Positions 8,488-16,505 of a stretch of DNA of 25,780 nt are shown here, one piece after another. The stretch covers positions 1-25,780 of the forward strand of contig DASXTB010000055.1 of assembly GCA_036505615.1 (NCBI GenBank). Reading direction: 5' to 3'. This stretch comes from DASXTB01 sp036505615 (lineage in GTDB: Bacteria; Acidobacteriota; UBA6911; JACQSX01). Position 1 is the stretch's first letter; every line of letters begins with the position of its first letter. The notes below the pieces were generated by a model. It was not told where the DNA came from and searched no databases. It saw only the letters and a list, made by a program, of their open reading frames with translations. Both the position numbers and the translations under genes were made by a program.

Positions 8488-10002
8488 CTACGGGGTTATC
8501 CTCAGGTTTTTGGGGGGCGCGGGAGCGCCAACAAATTGATATGCGCCCGCGTCCCATGCGCCGCTGGCTGGCCGCGGGAGGGCATTTCTAGTCCCAGCCA
8601 AGGTCGTGTCGGTGCATAGCGCCGCCACATTTCCCGAACACAAACCCGTAACGTTCAGCCCCGCCAGTACGGTCGATCCGTTTCCCGCGGTCGGTGAAAA
8701 GTTGCTCCCCGCCACGTAGCTTTGACCGTTGGCCACAGCCTGCGTCTGAATTACGTTGTTGCCTGTTGTGAGATTACTTGCCCCTAAGTTAAGGATGGGC
8801 GTCAGATTACCAGTGATTAAGTGGTTGTTCCGCAAGGTGCAAGCCGTATAACTGGCCGGGCAATTCAGGCAGCTGTAGGTGGCGTTTCCGTCAGGACCGC
8901 ACTCAATCGTGTTGTTGAGTACGTAGATGCTGCCGCCCGGGTTCGTCAGGGCATCTGCAATATCCATCACGTTGCCGGCAGTCGTATCGTAGATGACGTT
9001 GTTAAAGACGTAAGTGGGGGCACAGCCCTTCTGTGGGGCAACCCACACTGTTACTCCTGGTACGACGTGGCGAATGACGTTGTTGTAAAATAACAGGCCA
9101 TTGCAGGGGTCACTGTTATTCTCAAAGCCGTTCTCATGGGCTGTAACATCAGGAGAACGACGGATGTATTCCACGAGGTTATCGTGGAATGACTCGGCAG
9201 CGCCGATATATCCATTTGACACGTAACGAATGATGTTGTGATGAACGATCGGCCCGTACCACAGCGCATCAAGAGTGCCGAGACAGGGACCGGTACAATT
9301 CGGATCGGCCTGGACTTCGGCGGTGTCAGAACCGTCAAAAATATTGTATTCAATGACCATCCCGACATTGAGGCTCGGCAAGTGCGAGTCCGATAAGATA
9401 CCGGTACCACTGTCAGAAGCGGAGGCGTTCGCCCAACCGTGGAAGTAGCAGTTCTTGATATCCACGTACTGCGAGGTTTGCGGGTTGATGAATGCGTTAT
9501 TCCCGTAATCGTAGCCGGAAAAATAGGCCCCTCTGAACTCGATATTGTCAAGGGTGAAGTAATCGGCGGCGATCATCAAGAATAGGTTGTGGCCGCCACC
9601 AGTGATCGCCGCTTTGCCGCCGTCCAAGATTGGCCGGCACCAAGAAGCGCCGCACACTCCCGAGTTGTACCAAGTTTGGTCCACACCAACATAAACGCGG
9701 TTGCTGGCGTTGCCACTCCAGGCCCAACTCCACCGCATCGTTGCGTTCGGCCAAGTCACACCGCCCTTGAGGATAAAGCTGTCCCCTGGTTGCGGACTCT
9801 TAACACCGCAGTTTGCCACACAGCCCTGCATTCCAGGCGCGTGCTGCCAGGGAGAGCTCTTCGACGTGCCACTATTAGCGTCGTTTCCACTCACAAAATC
9901 TATGTAATAGGTACCGGCGAACGCATTGTCGGGGCCTGGAAAGATTGTAGCGGCGGCGAGGAAAGATATTGCGAACAGTAGAATACGAAGGAATCTCTTC
10001 AT
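8488..10002 (-). CDS. Secreted right-handed parallel beta-helix protein
   Basis: I choose ATG 10002 (504 residues) because a perfect GGAGGT lies just upstream and the N-terminus is then a clean signal peptide, KRFLRILLFAISFLAAATIF with a cleavage site after AFA. The frame extends upstream to 10140, but that would bury the signal. The mature part begins TYYIDFVSGNDANSGTS, an opening typical of secreted beta-helix proteins. It continues with many short strand repeats rich in Asn (DNIEFRG, IKNCYFHG, FYNNVIRH, LNNTIECG), as in pectate-lyase-like and NosD-like folds, plus several Cys pairs. The fold suits polysaccharide binding, cleavage or epimerisation outside the cytoplasm. No catalytic set could be assigned. 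It sits inside the polysaccharide operon and follows its neighbour by 134 bases. Confidence 0.8.
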   Translation of the reverse strand: MKRFLRILLFAISFLAAATIFPGPDNAFAGTYYIDFVSGNDANSGTSKSSPWQHAPGMQGCVANCGVKSPQPGDSFILKGGVTWPNATMRWSWAWSGNASNRVYVGVDQTWYNSGVCGASWCRPILDGGKAAITGGGHNLFLMIAADYFTLDNIEFRGAYFSGYDYGNNAFINPQTSQYVDIKNCYFHGWANASASDSGTGILSDSHLPSLNVGMVIEYNIFDGSDTAEVQADPNCTGPCLGTLDALWYGPIVHHNIIRYVSNGYIGAAESFHDNLVEYIRRSPDVTAHENGFENNSDPCNGLLFYNNVIRHVVPGVTVWVAPQKGCAPTYVFNNVIYDTTAGNVMDIADALTNPGGSIYVLNNTIECGPDGNATYSCLNCPASYTACTLRNNHLITGNLTPILNLGASNLTTGNNVIQTQAVANGQSYVAGSNFSPTAGNGSTVLAGLNVTGLCSGNVAALCTDTTLAGTRNALPRPASGAWDAGAYQFVGAPAPPKNLRITP

Positions 10003-10136
10003 AAAGATACCTCCAAAACGGTTTCGCTTCTTGTTGAACGTGACCTTACATTGAAAGCCCAATCGTCTCGGAATAGCGGTATCGAGAATCACATCCTGTG
10101 GCGCGATTTGTTCCGGTTGCTCGGAAAGCAGCCAAA

Positions 10137-11291
10137 TCAATGAGTTCGCGAAGGGTTATGACCGGCGAAACTATACAGAAACCAACCCAAATGGTAGGGG
10201 CGACACTCGAATTTTATCATCACGTCATCGCATTCGCGTAACTTCGTAGGCGGCTTGAGAAGGTTCAGGGCGTAACTCAAGCGCAATTTGTACTGTGGCC
10301 GATAGATGCTCCGCCAAATTACATTTGCCGAAAAATCTCGTAAGTCGCGCCCAAGTTCATTATTGCCGACTACCCACTGCAGACCCCGATAGACAGGCTC
10401 ACTGAAATCCTGTCCGCTGGCTATGCTCAACGCGAACAGAGCCATGGGGGCCATTCCGTCCTGGTGAACGGAATATACGGGATATTGCCCCACCACTGCG
10501 CCTGCGGCCGAGTTGTAATGCCACCACCATTGACCCAACGGTCCTTGGACCCGGCATATGGCTTCAGCACAATTCAGGGCCATCTTAAGTGCTTCGCGGG
10601 CAATATTTGAATTCATCTTGTATGCCTGAGCGAATCTGGTCAACGCATAGATGGGATATACCTGATCTGCAAAGCTGCCGATGCGACCCCGCAGCAGACC
10701 GGAAACGCTTCCGGCGCGGTCAAGATGGCCGAAGAAACCCTTATCGCCCTGATTATTCTTTAGCATTCGGTAGGTGCTGAGTGCCAGCTCTTCCAAACCC
10801 GGGAACTCTCTGCCACAGGCCAAGGTCGAATGGGCCAGCCCGGACAAAAACCAAGATAGCTCCATGCTGCGCCGTTCCAAAGCATCGCGATAACGACTCA
10901 AGGCACTCTTCACATCAAGCTTAAAGTAGATGTGCTCCACCTGCTCCGGTAAAGCCAAAGCGCAGAGCCACAGAAGCAGCCCGAGATCACCGATATTGGT
11001 AATCCAGTTTGTCTCTTCGAGGAGCGTCTCGGCTACGGTTGTCACCTCAACGGGACAAGGGAGCGTTGTGGTTTTGAGTTGGTGAAGGCCCAGAAGGGAG
11101 ATCATAGTATATCTTGGCGAAATCCCTTCCTTGACTAACCCACAATCAGACAGCTTAAGCCGGAAACAAAAGAGCTGTTTTTGGGGGTCGAACATCTGCC
11201 CCAGCCCCCTTACTGCCAATAAAACAAGTCCGTCGATATCCGCTTCCGCTCGATGTTCTGGTCGGGTATCAGAAGCGACATAAACGCTCAT
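10137..11291 (-). CDS. Conserved-looking protein of unknown function, probable alpha/alpha toroid
   Basis: This 384-residue protein has no signal peptide and no membrane segments. It appears mainly helical, with helices spaced as in alpha/alpha-toroid carbohydrate-active or terpene-cyclase-like folds. Distinctive stretches are SPRYTMISLLGL at 58-69, ELSWFLSGLAH at 144-154, SFADQVYPIYALTRF at 206-220, GQWWWHYNSAAG at 253-264 and SVHQDGMAPMAL at 274-285. The aromatic and His-rich motifs look like a carbohydrate pocket, but I cannot assign a family. Its ATG overlaps the TGA of the upstream DUF354 gene (ATGA at 11288-11291), so the two are translationally coupled and probably act on the same substrate. 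Its function could be cytoplasmic sugar modification. This is inference. Confidence 0.8.
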   Translation of the reverse strand: MSVYVASDTRPEHRAEADIDGLVLLAVRGLGQMFDPQKQLFCFRLKLSDCGLVKEGISPRYTMISLLGLHQLKTTTLPCPVEVTTVAETLLEETNWITNIGDLGLLLWLCALALPEQVEHIYFKLDVKSALSRYRDALERRSMELSWFLSGLAHSTLACGREFPGLEELALSTYRMLKNNQGDKGFFGHLDRAGSVSGLLRGRIGSFADQVYPIYALTRFAQAYKMNSNIAREALKMALNCAEAICRVQGPLGQWWWHYNSAAGAVVGQYPVYSVHQDGMAPMALFALSIASGQDFSEPVYRGLQWVVGNNELGRDLRDFSANVIWRSIYRPQYKLRLSYALNLLKPPTKLRECDDVMIKFECRPYHLGWFLYSFAGHNPSRTH

Positions 11292-12391
11292 TTCGCCTCC
11301 GGCTGGGGTATCTCAGAATTTCTCTCCAATATTGCGACCAAGCCGCCTACAATCGCCTGTAAAGCTCCGCCACCGGCGCGCTTCGGATTAGCCGGCCTCT
11401 CTCGACGAACCAACCTAATTTTTGTGTGTACTTGGTCGACGCCTTCTATAAGTACCAGCCGGCCACTCGCCGCCAGATATCGATCCACTGCTCCGATCCT
11501 CCCTCGAAAGATGCTATAAACTGGGACATCGAGTGCGGCGGCTTCCCTGTTCATCGTTCCCCCACCGCTGATCACAACGTCGGAAAACCAAATCAGATTC
11601 AATCCGTCAACCACATGGCTGGGGATGATGATCTTGCCCTCGGCAAAAAGTCTTGGCCAAGACTTACCAACCAACATGGCTTGTTTATCATTGCGCGGCA
11701 ACAGCACTATCTTGATGCCTGGTTTGGAGCTCAACCACTCGATCACTGCGTTGAATAACTCGTCACTCAGGGGATTATGATAGTGAGCTTCGCTTGCCGG
11801 TGGACGCACCGTGACCACTAAGTCCTCTCCATTGATCCCCAACTTATACCTTATGCTTGGGTCGGGCCTGAACATGGGAACATACACATCCTCTTTGATG
11901 CCCGGGTATCGCAGAATATGATTCTTGTCCAGCTTGACCGCCTCATCCGGAATGACATCGGGAACCATCACCCAACTGGGATGTATGAACGCAAATCCTT
12001 GATTGACATGCTCGTAGTCAAATATCGTCACCGATGGAATGCCCAGCAGTGATGACAGCAACAATTGAGCGCGAGACCCGTGAGATAAAGCCAGCTCAGG
12101 CTTCTCACCGAGCACTGCGGGCATCATCTCTGCCGCCCGAGCGCACAGTCCGGCAACCTTGAGCATTTTGCTCTTGCCGTAGTGGTGGCCTATCCGCTTA
12201 CAGCTCAGATGGAACAAATCCACCAGCTCCAACACCTGAAAACAATCTCGCGCCGTCAGCATCACTGAATAGTTATGTGTCTCGAGTTCCTCGATAATAG
12301 GCGCGAAGAATGGCACGTGAGGCGAGTTCTCTAAATCGATCCAAATCTTTTTACGGCCAGATGCACGCAAAGTCTTTTCCTCTTTCCGCAT
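11288..12391 (-). CDS. DUF354 family protein, GT-B-like predicted glycosyltransferase
   Basis: This 367-residue protein begins, after a short basic leader, with KIWIDLENSPHVPFFAPIIE at about 15-34, the hallmark of DUF354. It ends with a nucleotide-sugar-binding-like segment, SGGGTMNREAAALDVPVYSI at 275-294. The family has a two-Rossmann-domain fold related to UDP-GlcNAc 2-epimerase and GT-B glycosyltransferases and is often found in surface-polysaccharide loci. Its biochemical role is not established. ATG 12391 lies 6 bases after the stop of the aminotransferase gene, and its stop overlaps the next start by 4 bases, which indicates one operon. A GT step or a sugar epimerisation are both possible. 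Confidence 0.85.
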   Translation of the reverse strand: MRKEEKTLRASGRKKIWIDLENSPHVPFFAPIIEELETHNYSVMLTARDCFQVLELVDLFHLSCKRIGHHYGKSKMLKVAGLCARAAEMMPAVLGEKPELALSHGSRAQLLLSSLLGIPSVTIFDYEHVNQGFAFIHPSWVMVPDVIPDEAVKLDKNHILRYPGIKEDVYVPMFRPDPSIRYKLGINGEDLVVTVRPPASEAHYHNPLSDELFNAVIEWLSSKPGIKIVLLPRNDKQAMLVGKSWPRLFAEGKIIIPSHVVDGLNLIWFSDVVISGGGTMNREAAALDVPVYSIFRGRIGAVDRYLAASGRLVLIEGVDQVHTKIRLVRRERPANPKRAGGGALQAIVGGLVAILERNSEIPQPEAK

Positions 12392-12397
12392 GCAGAA

Positions 12398-13606
12398 CTA
12401 AACAGCTAAAACGGTTTGTGATTGGGCAAACTCTGAAATTTTTTGAAACACCAGATTCAGTTGTTGGACCTCAAGCTGTGGATACATGGGCAACGAAAGG
12501 ATCTCGGATGCCACTCGTTCCGAAACTGGAAAATCTCCTTCCTTGAAGCCCAGACTCTCATACGCTTTTTGGAGATGCAGCGGCCGGGGATAGTGAAGCC
12601 CGGAACCAATGTGCTCTTCTGCAAGATATTTCCGGAGCTCATCTCTCCTGAGAGTGCGAATTACGTACAGGTGGTGACTCGACCTTGCCCACGCGGGCTC
12701 AAATGGCACGATGATGCCATCGACAAGCTGCAGCAATTCATTGTAGCGAAAGGCCATCTGGCGCCGTTTTTGATTCCACGCAAGGAGAGACTTGAGCTTC
12801 ACCCGCAAAATTCCTGCCTGTATCGCATCCAGCCGCGCGTTATATCCCTCAATTTCGTGGCAGTATTTCCTACTTTGGCCATGGTCGCGAAGCAATCGGA
12901 TTTTTCGTGCCACTTGCTCATCATCGGTCGTAACTGCCCCGGCTTCTCCACAAGCACCAAGGTTTTTCCCCGGATAGAAGCTGAATGCAGCCGCTCTTCC
13001 CATCGACCCAGCCTTCCTCCAACGAGATTGTTTCTTGGAAAAGTATTCAGCTCCGTGAGCCTGGCAGGCGTCTTCGATCACAATCAAGTTGTACCGTTCA
13101 GCAACCTCTAGAATGGGATCCATATCGGCCATCTGGCCAAACAAATGGACCGGGATAACGGCCCTAACCGGTCTTTTGGTCCGCTGGTTGACCAGTTCTG
13201 CGCTTTCTCTGTCGATGTAACACTGGCTTTCCAGATAGTCCCGAAGCTTTTCCGGGTCCATGTTGTAAGTGCGCTCATCGATGTCAACGAAGTCCGGTAA
13301 GGCGCCTGTCTGGGAGATAGCCTCAGTTGTCGCAATAAAGGTATTGGGGACGGTGACTACCATGTCGCCCTGCTTGACTCCGCCGCCCATGAGGGCCAGC
13401 CTTAAGGCCTCCGTACCGCTGCCTACTCCAACGCAGTATCGGGAGTCGCAGAACTCAGCAAAGTCAGTTTCGAATTCTTCCACCATAGAACCGCCTACAA
13501 AAACACCGGTACGCAAAGCTATCCTGAAAATGGACACCAGCTCCTCTTCCAGCTCTAAATGAGGAGTTACAAGGTCGAGGAAAGGGACTTGGGTCACTGG
13601 TTTCAC
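12398..13606 (-). CDS. DegT/DnrJ/EryC1/StrS PLP aminotransferase, probable WbpE-type
   Basis: This 402-residue PLP-dependent sugar aminotransferase has VPFLDL at 7-12, SGTEALRLAL at 63-72, VPNTFIATTEAI at 86-97, EDACQAHGA at 178-186 and the PLP lysine in FYPGKNLGACGE (Lys214). The family transaminates keto-sugar nucleotides. Next to a Gfo/Idh dehydrogenase and a WbpD-like acetyltransferase, the best reading is amination of the 3-keto group of UDP-GlcNAcA (WbpE role). It is about 40 residues longer than typical WbpE, with extra sequence near residues 125-146 and 189-200. The start is GTG 13606, fixed by the conserved N-terminus although no clear Shine-Dalgarno precedes it. Confidence 0.9.
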   Translation of the reverse strand: MKPVTQVPFLDLVTPHLELEEELVSIFRIALRTGVFVGGSMVEEFETDFAEFCDSRYCVGVGSGTEALRLALMGGGVKQGDMVVTVPNTFIATTEAISQTGALPDFVDIDERTYNMDPEKLRDYLESQCYIDRESAELVNQRTKRPVRAVIPVHLFGQMADMDPILEVAERYNLIVIEDACQAHGAEYFSKKQSRWRKAGSMGRAAAFSFYPGKNLGACGEAGAVTTDDEQVARKIRLLRDHGQSRKYCHEIEGYNARLDAIQAGILRVKLKSLLAWNQKRRQMAFRYNELLQLVDGIIVPFEPAWARSSHHLYVIRTLRRDELRKYLAEEHIGSGLHYPRPLHLQKAYESLGFKEGDFPVSERVASEILSLPMYPQLEVQQLNLVFQKISEFAQSQTVLAV

Positions 13607-13625
13607 GCAAAGAGCGAAGGCGCGC

Positions 13626-14156
13626 CTACGAACGACGAATGCTCACGTGTTTTGAACTCGGTTGATTTTTTTTCAATCCGCTGTCGATACATCTCAGGAG
13701 CCTGGCTGGATTTCCAGCAACAATCGCATTAGCAGGTACGTCTCGAGTCACTACACTGCCCGCCCCAACAATCGCGTTTTCGCCAATGGTTATGTTGCAG
13801 AGGATCGTGGCACCCGAACCAATGGAGGCCCCCTCTTTGACCCTTGTCGGTTCCACTCGCCAATTCGCTTCCGTTTGCAACGCACCACCGGGTGTTGTTG
13901 CCCGCGGATAGGTATCATTGATGAAGGTAACACCATGGCCAATGAACACCCGGTCTTCGATGGTCACTCCCTCACAGATGAAAGTATGGCTTGAGATCTT
14001 GCAGTTTCTCCCGACCGCGGCATTCTTTTGAATTTCGACAAAGGCGCCAATCTTCGTGTCTTCCCCCACAGCGCAACCGTACAGATTGATGAATTTTGAC
14101 AGTTTGACGTTCTTTCCCAGTTTCACATCCGGTGAGATGCAACAATAGTCGTTCAT
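13626..14156 (-). CDS. wbpD: Left-handed beta-helix acetyltransferase, WbpD-like
   Basis: The 176 residues are dominated by hexapeptide repeats, from ISPDVKLGKNVKLS near the N-terminus to IGSGATILCNITIGENAIVGAGSVVTRDV at about 112-140. The segment IEDRVFIGHGVTFINDTYPR at 66-85 is close to what is seen in WbpD-type N-acetyltransferases. These acetylate the 3-amino group of UDP-GlcNAc(3NH2)A using acetyl-CoA, giving UDP-2,3-diacetamido-2,3-dideoxyglucuronate. The length is near that of WbpD (about 190). Its ATG overlaps the stop of the oxidoreductase gene (ATGA at 14153-14156), and the aminotransferase starts 19 bases after its stop. The gene name rests on motif and context, not on a search. 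Confidence 0.82.
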   Translation of the reverse strand: MNDYCCISPDVKLGKNVKLSKFINLYGCAVGEDTKIGAFVEIQKNAAVGRNCKISSHTFICEGVTIEDRVFIGHGVTFINDTYPRATTPGGALQTEANWRVEPTRVKEGASIGSGATILCNITIGENAIVGAGSVVTRDVPANAIVAGNPARLLRCIDSGLKKNQPSSKHVSIRRS

Positions 14157-15154
14157 ACGTACACCATGGCGCCTCGATTCCTCACTGACTTGTGGGCAGC
14201 TTCCAGCATCCTGACGACTCGCAAACCCGATTCGCCGTCATTGAATGGAGTTTCATCGCGCGCGATACAATTCACGAAATACTCCAGCTCATTTTTTAAA
14301 GCCTCAATCTGCTCCACACGCGGCGCCCACATATCGCCAGAACGGTAATTAACCAACAAGTCGTAAACTCCCTCTTGGTTGGTTATCTCCACTCCTTTGT
14401 CGTAGATTTTGATTTTTTCGTCGGCTTCCAAATCGTTCCACACCAGCATCTTCTTTTCTCCACCTATAAGTGTGGTTCTGACTTTGACCGGGGAGAGCCA
14501 GTTGACGTTAATATGAGCAATGATGTTGCGCGGGAAAAAAATGGTGATAAAGGCGAGATCCTCGACGCCGTTTAAATGTTTCTCACCGGTCGCCACCACT
14601 GCTTCCGGCTTTTCCTTGATGACGTAATCCATGATCGACAAATCATGAGGTGCAAGGTCCCAGATTACGTTAACATCATGCTGGAAAAGACCTAAATTCA
14701 CTCTCGTTGAGTCATAATAGTACAGTTCTCCCAACGTGCCTTCCTCGACAAGTTGCCGAATTTTCTTCACCGCACCGGTGAATAGGAAGGTGTGGTCCAC
14801 CATAATCTTGAGATTTTTCCTGTCCGCTAATTCGATTAGCTCCTCCGCTTGTCGAACACTGAACGTAAAAGGCTTTTCCACAAATACGTGCTTTCCATTT
14901 TCAAGAGCAATCTTAGCCAGCTCGAAATGCGTGCAGACAGGAGTGATCACCGCGACCGCGTCGATAGCGGGTGAACTTAAGATCTTCATTGGGTCTGAGG
15001 TGACGGGCAGGTTAGGATAAGCTTGTTGGACCCTCCTCAGCGCATTCTGGTTTTTGTCGGAAATTGACACAACGGTACATCCCTGAATGCTGAACAGATT
15101 TCTCACTATATTCGGGCCCCAGTAACCGTAGCCGATAACGCCGATTCGAATCAT
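14153..15154 (-). CDS. wbpB: Gfo/Idh/MocA oxidoreductase, probable WbpB-type
   Basis: This 333-residue protein has an N-terminal NAD-binding Rossmann fold (IGVIGYGYWGPNIVRNL at 4-20, GxGxxG pattern), the family motif EKP at 93-95 (VEKPFTFSV) and a catalytic-side His/Asp in DLAPHDLSIMDY (His170). The family oxidises sugar hydroxyls. Together with the next two genes it matches WbpB, which oxidises C3 of UDP-GlcNAcA using NAD+ recycled with 2-oxoglutarate. It is the first of the three pathway genes in transcription order. The Shine-Dalgarno is weak. The substrate assignment rests on neighbourhood. Confidence 0.85.
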   Translation of the reverse strand: MIRIGVIGYGYWGPNIVRNLFSIQGCTVVSISDKNQNALRRVQQAYPNLPVTSDPMKILSSPAIDAVAVITPVCTHFELAKIALENGKHVFVEKPFTFSVRQAEELIELADRKNLKIMVDHTFLFTGAVKKIRQLVEEGTLGELYYYDSTRVNLGLFQHDVNVIWDLAPHDLSIMDYVIKEKPEAVVATGEKHLNGVEDLAFITIFFPRNIIAHINVNWLSPVKVRTTLIGGEKKMLVWNDLEADEKIKIYDKGVEITNQEGVYDLLVNYRSGDMWAPRVEQIEALKNELEYFVNCIARDETPFNDGESGLRVVRMLEAAHKSVRNRGAMVYV

Positions 15155-15224
15155 ATCTAACCAGTATTCCTGCTGGATTGATCCAAGCTAGCTGACAACT
15201 GACGATTCAGTTTTCTTTGGAAGA

Positions 15225-16397
15225 TCAAAAGGCGCCGTCGCGGGACAAAACGGCTCGTGGTGTCTGAAGAAGAATTTTGACATCCAACCGGAGCGACCAT
15301 GCTTTGGCGTATCTCAGATCCAGCCGAACCATTTCGTCGAACGTGGTCTTGCTTCGTCCTTTTACCTGCCATAACCCAGTAATTCCCGGTTTCGCCTCTA
15401 GGACTCTGCGTTTATGCCAAATATCGTAAGACTCAAATTCATAAGGAATAGGGGGTCTCGGTCCGACCAGAGACATCTCCCCTCTCAGGACATTCCAGAA
15501 TTGGGGCAGTTCGTCCAAGCTGGTTTTTCGCAAAAACCTCCCTACCCGGGTGACCCGGGGATCGTCCTTTATTTTGTAGATTCCCTGGCGGCCGGCTTCG
15601 GTCTGTTTTAGATCGCTCTTACCGGCGATGAACCGGTTCACGTAGTCTTTGTGAATGTGGGGATCGTTATTGATATGCATGGACCTGAACTTTAAAAATG
15701 TGAAGATCTTGCCGTGCCGGCCAACTCTGGCTTGTCTAAATATTATGGGTCCTTTCGAGGATAACCTAATGACCAGCGGAATCACGATAAAAAGGGGAGA
15801 GAGAATAATCAGCGCCACGCCGCTACCGGCGATATCCATCATTCTCTTGACGACCAAGGGGAGTTTTTCGGCGTCTTCCTGTCGCGTACGATCGGGATAT
15901 AACCGGGCATCAGGTGGATGGCCGGGGTTTTCCTTATCACGGTCTTCCGGAAAGAAGTGAAGGGATATATGAATCTTTTTTATTTGTTCCCGATCCAAGT
16001 TGATGTTCAGCGCGGTGTTGACCCGGGTCAGTATTGCATTTCGGATTGAGCTTTTGTCTACTACACCAATCTCAGTGAAGATGACGCCGACAATGGAATT
16101 ATTTTTGTACCAGCCGCTGATGTCTGTGTCTCGCGTGGAAGAAGAAAGTACCGATAATATTTTTGCGAGAAACGGCTCTTTTTTGTGAGTGTGACAGAGT
16201 TTTTCAACATCCAAGAGCATGAGCAATAATAGTTTCCGGGAGCGCTCCGTTCTTTTTCGTTCCAAGCACAGCATTCTGATAAAGGAATCTTCAGCAAGAA
16301 GCCCGAAGGGCTGAGCAATTGAGTAACCTTCGAACTGAAAAGGGTCCTTTGTACGTGCGCGAAAGCCTAGCTTTTCTTTCAAAGTTGGAATCTGCAA
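15225..16397 (-). CDS. Polyprenyl-phosphate sugar-1-phosphate transferase with degenerate GGDEF-like N-terminus
   Basis: This 390-residue protein has two parts. Residues about 184-390 form a complete bacterial sugar transferase domain: a re-entrant hydrophobic helix (188-214), FKFRSM-type sequence (LKFRSM at 235-240), the catalytic Asp-Glu pair in KTSLDELPQFW (Asp295, Glu296), MSLVGPRPP at 308-316 and KPGITGLWQV at 336-345. It would move a sugar phosphate from a UDP-sugar to undecaprenyl phosphate, starting repeat-unit synthesis. Residues about 43-150 resemble a GGDEF fold that has lost its catalytic motif. There is no four-helix WcaJ-type N-terminus. The start is TTG at 16397, the only candidate close to an in-frame stop upstream. 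No Shine-Dalgarno is evident. Confidence 0.9.
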   Translation of the reverse strand: MQIPTLKEKLGFRARTKDPFQFEGYSIAQPFGLLAEDSFIRMLCLERKRTERSRKLLLLMLLDVEKLCHTHKKEPFLAKILSVLSSSTRDTDISGWYKNNSIVGVIFTEIGVVDKSSIRNAILTRVNTALNINLDREQIKKIHISLHFFPEDRDKENPGHPPDARLYPDRTRQEDAEKLPLVVKRMMDIAGSGVALIILSPLFIVIPLVIRLSSKGPIIFRQARVGRHGKIFTFLKFRSMHINNDPHIHKDYVNRFIAGKSDLKQTEAGRQGIYKIKDDPRVTRVGRFLRKTSLDELPQFWNVLRGEMSLVGPRPPIPYEFESYDIWHKRRVLEAKPGITGLWQVKGRSKTTFDEMVRLDLRYAKAWSLRLDVKILLQTPRAVLSRDGAF

Positions 16398-16438
16398 AGT
16401 GGAAATCTAGAACCTGCTCTTTATTTGATGTTCTTGAA

Positions 16439-16474
16439 GCGAGTTACCCTGCGACAGATTGAAGGGTAACTCGC
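16439..16474 (-). terminator. Perfect 12-bp inverted repeat, possible terminator or processing hairpin
   Basis: Positions 16439-16450 (GCGAGTTACCCT) and 16463-16474 (AGGGTAACTCGC) pair perfectly around a 12-base loop. The element lies between the stop of the small secreted protein gene at 16506 and the priming transferase start at 16397. On the minus strand the stem is followed by TTCAAGAAC rather than a U run, so it is not a canonical intrinsic terminator. It may mark a transcript boundary, a Rho-assisted end, or a 3' stabiliser that lets the two transcripts have different levels. Confidence 0.5.
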
Positions 16475-16505
16475 TGGTAAATCGCTTCCGACCTCTTTCG
16501 GATCT

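Noticed and set aside
10003..10140. 46-codon N-terminal extension of the beta-helix protein
   Set aside because: It would place the signal peptide internally. The GGAGGT before ATG 10002 clearly marks the true start.
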